Notes: a model not told the origin generated them from the sequence alone. A DNA stretch of 64,000 nt from JAUCQB01 sp964586235 (GCA_964586235.1 CAZPIO010000006.1:1-64000), one strand, 5' to 3'. Shown: positions 1 through 8,636, counted from the stretch's first letter. Program-made: numbers and translations.

Positions 1-148
1 CATCTAAGTGTGAAGCCCCCCTCAAGATAAGGTCTCGATGACTCTTCGGAGTCTGAAGGCCCCTGGAAGACTACCAGGTCGATAGGCCGGGAGTGTACGG
101 GCAGTAATGCCTTAAGCCGACCGGTACTAATGGCCAAGCGCTTGATCG
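1..148 (+). rRNA. 23S ribosomal RNA, 3' end (partial)
   Basis: The sequence matches the conserved 3' terminus of bacterial 23S rRNA: CATCTAAG near the start, GATAGGCCGGG at about 79-89, and ACCGGTACTAATGG at about 120-133, with the closing helix strand GCTTGATCG near 140-148. The gene begins left of the window. The exact 3' end is estimated from the E. coli pattern and may be off by a few bases. Confidence 0.95.
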
Positions 149-190
149 TATGAATGATGTGCTGTCAATCGGCCGTCATTCCACTCAAGA

Positions 191-301
191 CACCGCGTTG
201 CTCGCAGAACGGGCGCGGTGGTGTGAATGCTGCGACCTGCACACACGAATCCGATGAAATCTCAAACCGCCGGTTGTGATGAGCAGCCGGCGGTTTTTCT
301 T
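191..301 (+). terminator. Hairpin and intrinsic terminator after 23S rRNA
   Basis: A first stem pairs CACCGCG (191-197) with CGCGGTG (214-220). A second, perfect 10-bp stem pairs 264-273 with 287-296 (AAACCGCCGG / CCGGCGGTTT) and runs directly into a T-rich stretch. This is a convincing Rho-independent terminator for the rRNA transcript. There is no 5S-like sequence between the 23S end and this terminator. Confidence 0.85.
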
Positions 302-460
302 TGCGCCGCCGCTGGTGGGCGGCACAGGCGTCGGGAATTGCAGATTGTCCGCCGAAGGCGAGATCTGCCGTGGCGGACTGTTGCAGATGGCAGAGCGAGC
401 GTGGAGGATTACGCAGACCTCCTCGTCCTGGGACTGACGCGCTCAGTATCGGGTGCTGCG

Positions 461-1708
461 ATGAAGAACGGTGACGCCGGCGATCCTGGCTCGACGACTG
501 CCGAAAATCAGAGCCCGGCAAATGCCGCAGGTCCGAGTCCGACGGTGCGGGCTGACACGGCGGCGCGGTGCCGCGAGCTGGCGATGCTCTTTCTCAAGCT
601 CGGCACGGTGGGGTTCGGCGGGCCGGCGGCGCATATCGCCTTGATGGAAGACGAGGTTGTCCGAAGGCGCGAGTGGCTGTCGCGGCAGGAGTTTCTCGAT
701 CTGATCGCGGCCTGCAATCTGATCCCGGGGCCCAACTCCACGGAGATGGCAATCCACATCGGCTATCGCAGAGCGGGATGGCGCGGATTGCTGGTAGCGG
801 GGACGTGCTTTGCCTTGCCGGCCATCGTGATCGTGCTGTTCCTTGCCTGGCTCTATGTCCGCTACGGGCATGTCCCGGCGATGGAGGGTCTTCTCGGCGG
901 AGTCAAGCCGGCCATCGTCGCGGTGATCGCACAGGCGCTCTGGAGGCTGGGGCAGACGGCGGTCAAATCGCGGTTTCTGGCGTTTGTCGGTCTGATGGCG
1001 TTGAGCCTGAGCTTTCTGGGCGTGCATGAGCTGGTGGTTCTCTTCGGGGCCGGCGTGATGGCGTCGGCCGAGACGATCGCCGAGCGGCTGCGCCGGACAC
1101 GGCCGGGTTCCAAGCTTCCCTGTCTGGCACTCGGGCCTTGGGCACCTGCGACAGGGACGGTGGCGCTGGGCGGAGCGGCAACGGGAACGGCCGTCGGCTT
1201 GTGGCCGATCTTCGCGTTCTTCTTGAAGGTCGGCTGCGTGTGGTTCGGCAGCGGGTACGTGTTGCTGGCCTTCCTGCGGGCGGACCTGGTGGAGCGGTGG
1301 AGATGGGTCAGCGAGGGCCAGCTTCTGGATGCCGTGGCCATCGGCCAGGTGACGCCGGGGCCGATGTTCACGACCGCGACATTCATCGGGTACGTGCTGC
1401 AGGGTTTCCCGGGAGCGATGGTAGCGACCGGCGGCATCTTCGTGCCGGCGCTGCTGTTTGTGGCGATCAGCGCCCCGTTCATTCCACGGCTGCGCAAGTC
1501 GCCGATTCTGGCGCGTCTGCTCGACGGTTTGAACGTCGGGGCGTTGGCCCTGATGGTCACGGTGACGTGGTATCTGGGGCGGGCGGCGATTGTCGGCTGG
1601 CTGAGCCTGCTGGTGGCCGGGGTCAGCCTGCTGCTGCTGATCAGGTATCGGGTGAATTCGACGTGGATCGTGCTGGGCGGGGCGCTGGTGGGGCTGGTTT
1701 GCTTCTGA
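461..1708 (+). CDS. chrA: Chromate transporter ChrA family
   Basis: This 415-residue protein is predicted to be an inner-membrane chromate/sulfate transporter of the CHR superfamily. It has two homologous hydrophobic halves, each starting with a conserved glycine-rich block: FLKLGTVGFGGPAAHIAL near residue 43, and FLKVGCVWFGSGY further on. Each half also has a PGP-type turn, IPGPNSTEMA and VTPGPMFTTA. This is the long-chain bidomain form, of normal length. The ATG at 461 was chosen because the same frame extends back to 227 only through low-complexity, arginine-rich sequence that overlaps the rRNA terminator region. Chromate efflux is the known role of the family; the true substrate here is inferred. 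Confidence 0.9.
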   Translation: MKNGDAGDPGSTTAENQSPANAAGPSPTVRADTAARCRELAMLFLKLGTVGFGGPAAHIALMEDEVVRRREWLSRQEFLDLIAACNLIPGPNSTEMAIHIGYRRAGWRGLLVAGTCFALPAIVIVLFLAWLYVRYGHVPAMEGLLGGVKPAIVAVIAQALWRLGQTAVKSRFLAFVGLMALSLSFLGVHELVVLFGAGVMASAETIAERLRRTRPGSKLPCLALGPWAPATGTVALGGAATGTAVGLWPIFAFFLKVGCVWFGSGYVLLAFLRADLVERWRWVSEGQLLDAVAIGQVTPGPMFTTATFIGYVLQGFPGAMVATGGIFVPALLFVAISAPFIPRLRKSPILARLLDGLNVGALALMVTVTWYLGRAAIVGWLSLLVAGVSLLLLIRYRVNSTWIVLGGALVGLVCF

Positions 1709-1781
1709 GTGAGCAGGTCGATAGAGTGAGGTTGAACTGGCACGAGGTTCCGTTCGTAGGAATGGATCGAGAGGGTGCTGC

Positions 1782-2183
1782 ATGATCTCGAGGAATTCGA
1801 CTGCCATCGGGGCCGGGCTGGCGGCCGTTCTCGCGGCTTGCCTGGCCGTCGGGTGCGGCAAGGATTCGGAGCTTCCGGAATACGACCAGATTTCCGGCAA
1901 CGTGGCCAGTATCGACAAATCCAGTGGTGAAGTCTCCATGTCATACCACAGCGAGAAGCACAACAAGCAGATGGAGCTGCGGGGCATGCTTTCGCCCGAG
2001 GCGGAGATCTTCATCAACGGCGTGCTCGGCACCCTGGACGATGTCCGCATCGGCGATCCGGTCAAGGTGCTGGGGCGCGTCGAGAAGAAGGACGGCGACC
2101 GCAACTGGGTGGCCCTCAAGGTGGAGATCACCCGCCGCGACGACACCGCGGCCACTTCGCCGGCGACCAGATTATCGAAGTAA
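1782..2183 (+). CDS. Small lipoprotein, unknown function
   Basis: A 133-residue protein with a classic lipoprotein signal: a short hydrophobic segment ending in the lipobox LAVGC at about residues 22-26. The mature part is beta-rich with repeated valine/isoleucine strands (ISGNVASID, VKVLGRVEKKD, VALKVEITRR), which suggests a small OB-like or DUF5666-like barrel; that fold call is inference. It lies 73 bp after the chromate transporter on the same strand and may be co-transcribed. It converges on the SGNH hydrolase gene, with a small AT-rich hairpin between them. Confidence 0.7.
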   Translation: MISRNSTAIGAGLAAVLAACLAVGCGKDSELPEYDQISGNVASIDKSSGEVSMSYHSEKHNKQMELRGMLSPEAEIFINGVLGTLDDVRIGDPVKVLGRVEKKDGDRNWVALKVEITRRDDTAATSPATRLSK

Positions 2184-2188
2184 AAACA

Positions 2189-2208
2189 TCTTTAAGACAC
2201 ATTAAAGA
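2189..2208. terminator. AT-rich hairpin between convergent genes
   Basis: TCTTTAA (2189-2195) pairs perfectly with TTAAAGA (2202-2208) around a 6-base loop. It sits in the 32-bp gap between the lipoprotein gene and the convergent SGNH hydrolase gene. The stem is short and AT-rich, so it is at best a weak bidirectional terminator. Confidence 0.35.
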
Positions 2209-2215
2209 GGTAGCC

Positions 2216-2965
2216 CTAGGAGGCCGGCCGCGTATCGGGTTGCTGCGGCGGCAGGACCTGTTCAATCAAGCCGGCCCAGAGGCGATAGCCGGCTTCGTTG
2301 AGGTGCAGGCCATCGCGCGAGAACTCCTTGCGGAGCAGGTTGTGCTCGTCGGCCAGCGGCTTGAAGACGTCCATGAACGGGCACTGGTGGTCAGCGGCGA
2401 TTCTCTCCAGTCGCTTGTTGAACTCCAGGATGTGCGGCGTGAGCGGGGCGAAACGGTCGCGGGTCGGGAAGAGACCGACGATCACCAGCGGCACGTCGGG
2501 CATCCGGGTGCGGATTCTCTCGACCACCTTGCGATAGCAGGCGTCGATCTCGTCGACCGAGGGTGTGCCGTTTCGCCAGAGTTCGCCCAGGTCATTGACA
2601 CCGTTTTCCAGAATAATAAACCCGGGGTTGCAGTCGAACACCGAGCTGTCGAGCCGGTTGAGCACGCCGCGGTCAGTCAGGCCGATGCGGTCGGAGGCGA
2701 TGCCGCGGTTGACCACGCGACGGCCGGGCAGCAGTTTGGCCGCGTCGAAGCCTTCGATGTGCGACGAACCCACCATCACGATGTTGCGGGCGGCGGCGTT
2801 CTCGCGTTTGAACAGCTCGACGCGATCGTAGTAGTGGCGGGCCCATTTGTCAGCGGCGGGTTGCGTCTGAGGGCCGGCCGCTGGTGCCGCGATGATGAAC
2901 ATCAACAGCGAGCTTACGACCAGGGCGATCGCCGACCAGGCAGTCCATTTGTTGCAGATCTTCAT
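2216..2965 (-). CDS. Secreted SGNH/GDSL-family hydrolase
   Basis: A 249-residue protein with an N-terminal hydrophobic signal (about residues 9-30) followed by an SGNH fold. Block I is MVGSSHIEG (catalytic Ser and oxyanion Gly). A later block reads ILENGVNDLGE, supplying the Asn. The last block is RDGLHLNEAGYRLW, where Asp and His complete the triad. The family hydrolyses acyl esters, often acetyl groups on polysaccharides or lipids. Its start overlaps the stop of the upstream MFS gene by 4 bp (ATGA), so the two are translationally coupled. An extension of the frame upstream of 2965 is just the shadow of the MFS gene. Confidence 0.85.
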   Translation of the reverse strand: MKICNKWTAWSAIALVVSSLLMFIIAAPAAGPQTQPAADKWARHYYDRVELFKRENAAARNIVMVGSSHIEGFDAAKLLPGRRVVNRGIASDRIGLTDRGVLNRLDSSVFDCNPGFIILENGVNDLGELWRNGTPSVDEIDACYRKVVERIRTRMPDVPLVIVGLFPTRDRFAPLTPHILEFNKRLERIAADHQCPFMDVFKPLADEHNLLRKEFSRDGLHLNEAGYRLWAGLIEQVLPPQQPDTRPAS

Positions 2966-4311
2966 CGGTCGACTCCTTGCACGGGAAAGGCACCGTGTCC
3001 GGCGGTCCGTTTCATCAGCAACGCGAGCACCGCGGCCAGCATGAGTGATACGGCCATGATCAGCAGGCCGGAGCGGTAGCTGGCGGTTTTGTCCTGGAGC
3101 ACGCCCATCACGTACGGCCCGAGCAGGCCGCCGCCGAGGTTGCCCATCGAGTTGATGATGGCGATCCCCGCGGCCGCGGCCGTCCCGCCGAGGAAGGTCG
3201 GCGGCAGGGCCCAGAACGGCCCGAGGATGCTCCAGATCCCGGCGGCGGCCACGCACAGGGCGACGATGGCCGGCACGGGCGAGCGGGCGAGCGTGCAGGC
3301 GACCAGGCCGGCCGCGCCGACCAGGCAGCATCCGGCCACGTGCCAGCGGCGTTCGCCGGTGCGGTCCGAGTGCCGCCCCACCATGACCATGGCGACCATG
3401 GCGGCGGCGAAGGGCAGCGAGGTGATCAGGCCCACGTGGAGGTTGTCGGTCAGGCCGGTGACCTGTTTGACGACCGTGGCCAGCCAGTAGTTCATCCCCT
3501 GGAAGGCGAACATGATCGTGCAGTAGGTGACGTTGAGCAGCCAGACGGTCGGGTTGGTGAACGCGGCGGCCAGTGAGGTGTGGCCGTGGCTCTCGCGTTG
3601 GCGACGGTCGGTCTCGATCTCGCGGCTGAGCCACCGGCATTCGTCGGCGTGCAGCCAGCGGGCCTGGTCGTGCCGGTCGGGCAGCAGCCAGAGGATCGCG
3701 ATGCCGCCAAGGACACTGGGAATGCCTTCTAAAAAGAACAGCCACTGCCACCCGGCCAGCGGCCGGCCGAGCAGGGCCGCCCCGTCGAGCCGCAGCAGCC
3801 AGCCGGCCAGCGGCGAGCCGACCAGGCCGGACAGAGCGGTTGCGGTCAGGAACCAGGCCACCGCCTTAGCCTGGTGGCGCAGGGGCAGCCAATAGGTCAG
3901 ATACAGCAGGATGCCCGGGGCGAAGCCCGCCTCGGCGGCCCCCAGCAGGAAGCGCAGGGTGTAGAAGCTGTAAGGGCCGCGGATGAACATCATGGCCGAG
4001 GAGATCAGGCCCCAGGTGATCATGATCCGGGCCAGCCACAGCCTGGCCCCGACCCGCTGCATGATCAGGTTGCTGGGGACCTCGAAGACGAAGTAGGCGA
4101 TGAAGAAGATGCCGGCCCCCCAGCCGTAGACGCTCTCGCTGAAGCCGAGGTCGGCGTTCATGGTCAGCTTGGCGAAGGAGACGTTGACCCGGTCGAGGTA
4201 GTTGAAGACGTAGAGGACGACGATGAAGGGGATGAGTCGCGCCAGCACCTTGCGGACGGTGCGGGGCTCGATTTCGGGCGGGCCGGCCTGGGCGTAGTTC
4301 AGTGTCGTCAT
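2962..4311 (-). CDS. MFS transporter, anion:cation symporter-like
   Basis: A 449-residue major facilitator with 12 predicted membrane segments. The early blocks YVFNYLDRVNVSFAKL and GAGIFFIAYFVFEVPSNL are typical of the anion:cation symporter (tartrate/galactonate/phthalate) subgroup. The start is set at the ATG at 4311. A second ATG 18 bases upstream (4329) is possible; anything further upstream is repeat DNA. It shares a 4-bp overlap with the SGNH hydrolase, which suggests uptake of an organic acid or sugar acid linked to de-esterification. The substrate cannot be read from sequence. Confidence 0.85.
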   Translation of the reverse strand: MTTLNYAQAGPPEIEPRTVRKVLARLIPFIVVLYVFNYLDRVNVSFAKLTMNADLGFSESVYGWGAGIFFIAYFVFEVPSNLIMQRVGARLWLARIMITWGLISSAMMFIRGPYSFYTLRFLLGAAEAGFAPGILLYLTYWLPLRHQAKAVAWFLTATALSGLVGSPLAGWLLRLDGAALLGRPLAGWQWLFFLEGIPSVLGGIAILWLLPDRHDQARWLHADECRWLSREIETDRRQRESHGHTSLAAAFTNPTVWLLNVTYCTIMFAFQGMNYWLATVVKQVTGLTDNLHVGLITSLPFAAAMVAMVMVGRHSDRTGERRWHVAGCCLVGAAGLVACTLARSPVPAIVALCVAAAGIWSILGPFWALPPTFLGGTAAAAGIAIINSMGNLGGGLLGPYVMGVLQDKTASYRSGLLIMAVSLMLAAVLALLMKRTAGHGAFPVQGVDR

Positions 4312-5816
4312 CTGATGGGCAGGTAGCATAGCGGATACGCGCCGGGGGAAAAGAAGACACGGAGACTCGGAGACGCGGAGAGATGGGACCGCGGGGGCTG
4401 GGGGAGAAGAGGACGCCCGCCACGGCGGGTAAACTCCGACGGGGAGACTCGGAGACGCGGAGACGCGGAGACGCGGGAAATGACGAATGTCGAAATCGGA
4501 ATGACGAATGAAACCAGAAGCCCGAATGACGAATGGCCGAGGGGTACTGGGCGACATAAAGTGTTCTCCAGCAAGGGGTAGCGTGAAAGAATGGGTTCGT
4601 TTGGCGCAAACGAGCGGTCAGCGATCGGCGGTCGGCGTTCAGCCAGACAGGGTGAGGTCGAGGTTCTGCACTGTTGAGAGTCCGCTGCAGGCCGGCGCAC
4701 CGTGGCGAGTCGAAATACGAATGGCGAGGTCCGAATGACGAATCGCCCGGGGTACGTTGGACGACACAAAGCATCCTCCCGCAATGGCTTGAGAGAAAGA
4801 ATGGGTTCGTTTGGCGCGACAGAGCTTTCAGCAGTCGGCGTTCGGCAATCAGCCAGAATGGGGCACTGAGAAGCTCCTGGTGTGGCCGAGAGCTGCCCGC
4901 TGAGGTTTGGTTGCTTCACCCGGGCGTGGGTTCGTTTCGCAAGAAGACTTGTTGCTCGTTTGTTCATTGTGGCCGTTCGGTCGATGACCGCCTCAGCGCG
5001 CGGGATCTCCGTCGATCCGCATGCAGACATAACACGGCGGGGTGTTCGGCAGGACGCGGTTGGAGCAGAACCCGCCTTCGCCGAGGCTCCCACCTGCGTT
5101 TCGCTTCGTCGTGGCAAGTCGGCGTGGCAAGCGGGGTTCGGGCCTGCTGGCCGTGGCGAGCGCGGGGGCCGAGCGGAATGACGAATGTCGAAATTCGAAT
5201 GCCGAAAGAAATCCGAAGTCCGAATGTCGAAGACTCACCCGCCGTGGCGGGCGACCGGACGGGTAGACTCCGACACGGGGAGAGGGCGAGGCGGTGTCAA
5301 CCACGAAATACACGAATTACACGAAAGCGGGGTAGGATGGGAGCGTGGCTCTCAGCTTGCAGCTTTTGGCTGTCAGTCGGGAACCGGGAGACGGGGTCGG
5401 GATCGGGCTCGACGGGCTTGTTTGGCGGGCCGGCGGGCGAGGATTCAAATTGGGCTTGAAGCCTCCGGCGACGTGCGTTATGCTGGCTGCACGTTATCCA
5501 ACGGCACTTGTGCAGGCCCGCTGGCCGGCAGGGAGTGGAGTTGTGCAGCAAGGGTGCTCGCCTTGGGCGAGACCAAGATCCGGTGACGGGATTGGCGTGG
5601 AGCTGCCGGCGCCATGATCGGCTGAGATAGATGGCTGGGTGTGGCCCGAGGGTTTATGAAGGCCATACGACGACAGGGAACTCACAGGGAGACGAACCTG
5701 TGCCGTTTCTCACCCGTTTTCCTAGCATTTGCAGCCTGAGGGTCTGCGGCCAATCTGTCTTTCGCTGAGGAGTTTCCGCATTTGTCTTTCCCACGCTGGT
5801 CGGCGATAATGTATCC
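4312..5816. repeat. 1.5-kb gene-free region of interspersed repeats
   Basis: I see no convincing gene here. The DNA is packed with short, degenerate motifs: GAGACTCGGAGACGCGGAG units near 4360-4480, many copies of GAATGACGAAT near 4480-4550, 4731-4742 and 5178-5240, and two longer direct copies (about 4524-4652 and 4733-4861) that share AGAATGGGTTCGTTTGGCGC. A block near 5340-5380 resembles the AGCTTTTAGCTGT repeat found elsewhere in the window. Overlapping reading frames here have inconsistent composition and encode repeat-derived peptides. Confidence 0.75.
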
Positions 5817-6737
5817 ATGGCGTTTCCTCAACTCACCGATGCTGAGGTGCATCAAGCAGTTCCCGAAGCCGCCAATGTTCGATATCTGGATAAGGGCGGG
5901 CAGAAGGTCGTATTCGCATGCGAGATCGGCGGTGAAGCGTGTGTGCTGAAGTTTCTCCGGCCCAACCCTAAGCCTCTCGCCGATCAGGACGCGGACGTGA
6001 GCGCCCAGTCGGTGTCGTTGGATGACGTGACGGCGCGCGCCCGGCGCGAGGTGGCGACGATGAAGCAGTGCAACTCACCGCACCTTGTGAGAATCGGGCC
6101 CATCGAACTCCGCTCGGTCACAATCGGCACTCAGGATCTGATCTGCTTCAGTGAGGAATTGATCGACGGTGAGCCGATCAAAAAGCTGCTGAGGCCGAAC
6201 CAGCCGGGGTTATCGCCGCAAGACTTGGTGCAACTTGGGCTTCATGTTGCGGACGCGATAGAAGCTCTTTGGAAGCACAGGAAGATTCATCGCGATATCA
6301 AGCCGGGTAACATCATGCGCCGCAGGACCGGTGATTTCGTCGTCCTCGACATGGGCCTGGTCTTCGATCTCAATGACGAGTCCTGGTCCATGGGGCCGGT
6401 GGGTACGCACATCTACTTCTCGCCCGAGCAAATGGATTTCGCGAATCGAAGACAGGTGCTGGATTTTCGATCCGACCTCTTTTCGCTCGGCATCACGATG
6501 TATCAACTCGCCACCGGCATCCATCCTTTCATGGGTGGCGCGCAGAATTCGTGGGACGTCTTGAACAATATCAGGAATCAGCAACCTGATGTACCGCACA
6601 CACTTAATAAGGCTCTCCCGGAGCCGCTCAGCGAAATCATCATGCGATTGCTCGCCAAACGTCCCGCCCTGCGTTACCGGCGTATCGCCATGCTGCGTGA
6701 TGCACTGTCGAAAGCACTTCAGCAGGGAGCGCACTAA
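5817..6737 (+). CDS. Hanks-type serine/threonine protein kinase
   Basis: A 306-residue kinase consisting of essentially one catalytic domain. The glycine-rich segment is DKGGQK (25-30), the ATP lysine is K45 in VLKF, the catalytic loop is HRDIKPGN (158-165, D160 and N165), the metal-binding triplet is DMG rather than DFG (178-180), and the activation-segment end is SPE (202-204). There is no transmembrane or sensory domain, unlike most planctomycete kinases. The next gene starts 3 bp after its stop. The three-gene cassette seems less GC-rich than its flanks, suggesting horizontal transfer. The substrate is unknown; the neighbours hint at a role in a defence-like module. Confidence 0.88.
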   Translation: MAFPQLTDAEVHQAVPEAANVRYLDKGGQKVVFACEIGGEACVLKFLRPNPKPLADQDADVSAQSVSLDDVTARARREVATMKQCNSPHLVRIGPIELRSVTIGTQDLICFSEELIDGEPIKKLLRPNQPGLSPQDLVQLGLHVADAIEALWKHRKIHRDIKPGNIMRRRTGDFVVLDMGLVFDLNDESWSMGPVGTHIYFSPEQMDFANRRQVLDFRSDLFSLGITMYQLATGIHPFMGGAQNSWDVLNNIRNQQPDVPHTLNKALPEPLSEIIMRLLAKRPALRYRRIAMLRDALSKALQQGAH

Positions 6738-6739
6738 GC

Positions 6740-7939
6740 ATGCTACTGGCGCAAATCGGATACGGACGAGGCCAGAAGGTGTCTGAGGGCCTCAACGAAG
6801 GATCGATCGAAGGCGCGGTCCTCAGCCCGAAAGATGAGGCTCGAGAGCGGCTGGAGCAATGCGTCCGTGAACTCCGTCAGCAAAAGCCTGACGCCGTCGT
6901 AATAATGGACCCGCAGTTCTACGTCACCACGGTGAGTGTGCCGCGCGATGGTCGTTTGCCAGAGTATGACTATTATGCCGATAATGCGGGGCTGAGCCGG
7001 ACGCAGTTCAGTCCCAAGCAGATCGAAAAGTACGTCGAAGCGTGCCTGAAGTATCAGTACGAATCGCTCGAAGACGTGAGCTATCTCGTGTCTCCGAACA
7101 TTATGTTCGATGATTTCCGCGATTCGTGGAGTCAGATTGCGCTAAACATGGCGGAAGGAGCGGTCGACTACCATGACACACTAAGTAGTCCGCCGCCGTT
7201 GTTAGTGTCGATCGTCACATCGGAAGTTGCACTGCGAAATCCGACCGGTTTGGCGGAGTTTCTTGATGCGGTCTCGTCGTTAGAAACGCGGGGATTTTAC
7301 ATCCTGGTGCATCGCAACAGTTCGTCCTACGAGGCGGCAATGGAACCAGGCGCGATGCGAAATCTGATGTACCTCGTGTACGTACTGTCCCGATTGAACG
7401 ACTACGAAGTGTACATCGGGTACAGCGACTGGATTGGCGCGTTCCTTCACGCTGCCGGCGCAACGGGAACCGCGAGCGGGTGGCACCAATCACTCCGTCA
7501 ATTCAATATGGCGAGATTTGAACCAGCGGGCGGAGGACGACGACCACGCAAACGGTATTCCTCCGCACCGCTGTTGTCTGCGCCTCTCATCCAGCCAGAG
7601 CTGGAGGACATCTTCCGCGCCGGGCGCATCGCGGATGTGCTGACAGGGGCGCCACATGATCAAATTCTCCGTGGCGGGCCCGCAGCCGGCGCGCCTCGTT
7701 GGACGGACCAGAGGTCTTGTCTGGCGCACTGGGCGGCGCTGGGCAGCATCATCAATGCCGTATCGTCCGGGCGAATCGCCAGTCGGTTAGACACGGCCCT
7801 ACAATTGATCAGACGTGCCGAGTCGCTTTATGACCGTCTGGTGAGGCGAGGCGTGAATTTTGAGCCCATGACTGGCCCCGGCCACTTGGCGGCGTGGCGT
7901 GATGCGGTTGACGACTTCAGAACGGCAGCAGGAGTGTGA
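6740..7939 (+). CDS. Conserved protein of unknown function in kinase-nuclease cassette
   Basis: A 399-residue soluble protein that I do not recognise with confidence. Several segments look highly conserved: EGAVLSPKD near residue 25, a MDPQFYVT strand near 56, VSIVTSEVAL near 155, a GYSDWIGAFLHAAGATGTAS stretch near 230, and RPRKRYSSAPLL near 270. The alternation of hydrophobic strands and helices, with an SGW/LRQF block, is compatible with a TIM barrel, perhaps distantly like tRNA-guanine transglycosylase or DpdA proteins; this is a guess. It starts 3 bp after the kinase, preceded by GGGAG, and is followed directly by the nuclease-like gene. Confidence 0.75.
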   Translation: MLLAQIGYGRGQKVSEGLNEGSIEGAVLSPKDEARERLEQCVRELRQQKPDAVVIMDPQFYVTTVSVPRDGRLPEYDYYADNAGLSRTQFSPKQIEKYVEACLKYQYESLEDVSYLVSPNIMFDDFRDSWSQIALNMAEGAVDYHDTLSSPPPLLVSIVTSEVALRNPTGLAEFLDAVSSLETRGFYILVHRNSSSYEAAMEPGAMRNLMYLVYVLSRLNDYEVYIGYSDWIGAFLHAAGATGTASGWHQSLRQFNMARFEPAGGGRRPRKRYSSAPLLSAPLIQPELEDIFRAGRIADVLTGAPHDQILRGGPAAGAPRWTDQRSCLAHWAALGSIINAVSSGRIASRLDTALQLIRRAESLYDRLVRRGVNFEPMTGPGHLAAWRDAVDDFRTAAGV

Positions 7940-7940
7940 A

Positions 7941-8636
7941 TTGACGCCAAAGGCAATACGACGATTTCCGTACACCGAAGAGCAGATGGCCGGAGCCTTC
8001 GAGCAGCTCATGCTGGCCAAGCGTGGTCTTCCAGGCGTCGGGCGCATCTCGAAGGTATTCCGCGAAATCGACTGTCAGCAGGGTCGTCCAGACTTCATAG
8101 CGCTGGTTGGTCGCAAGCATCGATTTCTCAATGGCAACACCGTCAGCCTCAAGCTTGCGGGATCGCTTGTTCTTTCGTTTCTGCACGAGAGTGCAGGAAG
8201 GACTCCCGCGTATTTGTGTGAGCATAGCGGGCTTTCCCTTCGCAGTGTTCGAGGGGCTCTGGCCGAACTGCTCAAACATCGCTACGTTAAGCGCACCGTG
8301 AACGGAGCGTTCGTTGCGAATCCGGCGAGCTCTCTGCACACAGTCGAGATAATAGCCATCGAGCTGAAACTGGACCGACCGCGCAGAGCGGTTTTCCAGG
8401 CGCAGCAATACCGAGCGTTCGCACAGCAGGTTCTGATCGTCATTCCTCCGTCGCAGTTAAGTACTTATCGCAAGTACAAGGTCGCGCTGCGGCGCTGGGG
8501 CATAGGTGTCGCAACGTTTGATCTGACGTCGAATGAGTTTGCTTTGCGACGCAAGCCGCGGTCGGCCAAGCCGCACTCAAAGCAGCACCAGGCATACGCG
8601 AAGTTTCAACTGCTTGCTGAAGCTTCGCAGGCCTAA
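7941..8636 (+). CDS. PD-(D/E)XK nuclease-like protein with winged-helix insertion
   Basis: A 231-residue protein if it starts at TTG 7941, which follows GGAG (7931-7934) by 6 bases and begins 1 bp after the upstream stop. An ATG at 7899 would instead overlap the previous gene by 41 bp. The segment GRPDFIAL (48-55) supplies a PD motif, and IELKL (140-144) supplies E-x-K. A QAQQYRAFAQQVLIVIPPS block follows, the usual helix and strand after E-x-K in restriction-endonuclease folds. Between them lies a winged-helix-like stretch (about 87-125). Nuclease activity is inferred, not proven. It is the third gene of the kinase cassette. Confidence 0.7.
   Translation: MTPKAIRRFPYTEEQMAGAFEQLMLAKRGLPGVGRISKVFREIDCQQGRPDFIALVGRKHRFLNGNTVSLKLAGSLVLSFLHESAGRTPAYLCEHSGLSLRSVRGALAELLKHRYVKRTVNGAFVANPASSLHTVEIIAIELKLDRPRRAVFQAQQYRAFAQQVLIVIPPSQLSTYRKYKVALRRWGIGVATFDLTSNEFALRRKPRSAKPHSKQHQAYAKFQLLAEASQA

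Noticed and set aside
149..263. 5S rRNA gene after the 23S
   Set aside because: The length would fit but none of the conserved 5S segments is present; only a GC-rich hairpin is seen.
227..460. N-terminal extension of the chromate transporter
   Set aside because: The added 78 residues are low-complexity and overlap the rRNA terminator; ATG 461 gives a family-length protein.
443..2155. Long minus-strand open frame opposite chrA
   Set aside because: Its translation is rich in Arg, His, Pro and Gln and has no domain; it is the high-GC shadow of the chrA and lipoprotein genes.
4308..5459. Several 70-300 residue frames in the repeat region
   Set aside because: They contain repeat-derived strings and conflict with each other; no ribosome sites or domains.
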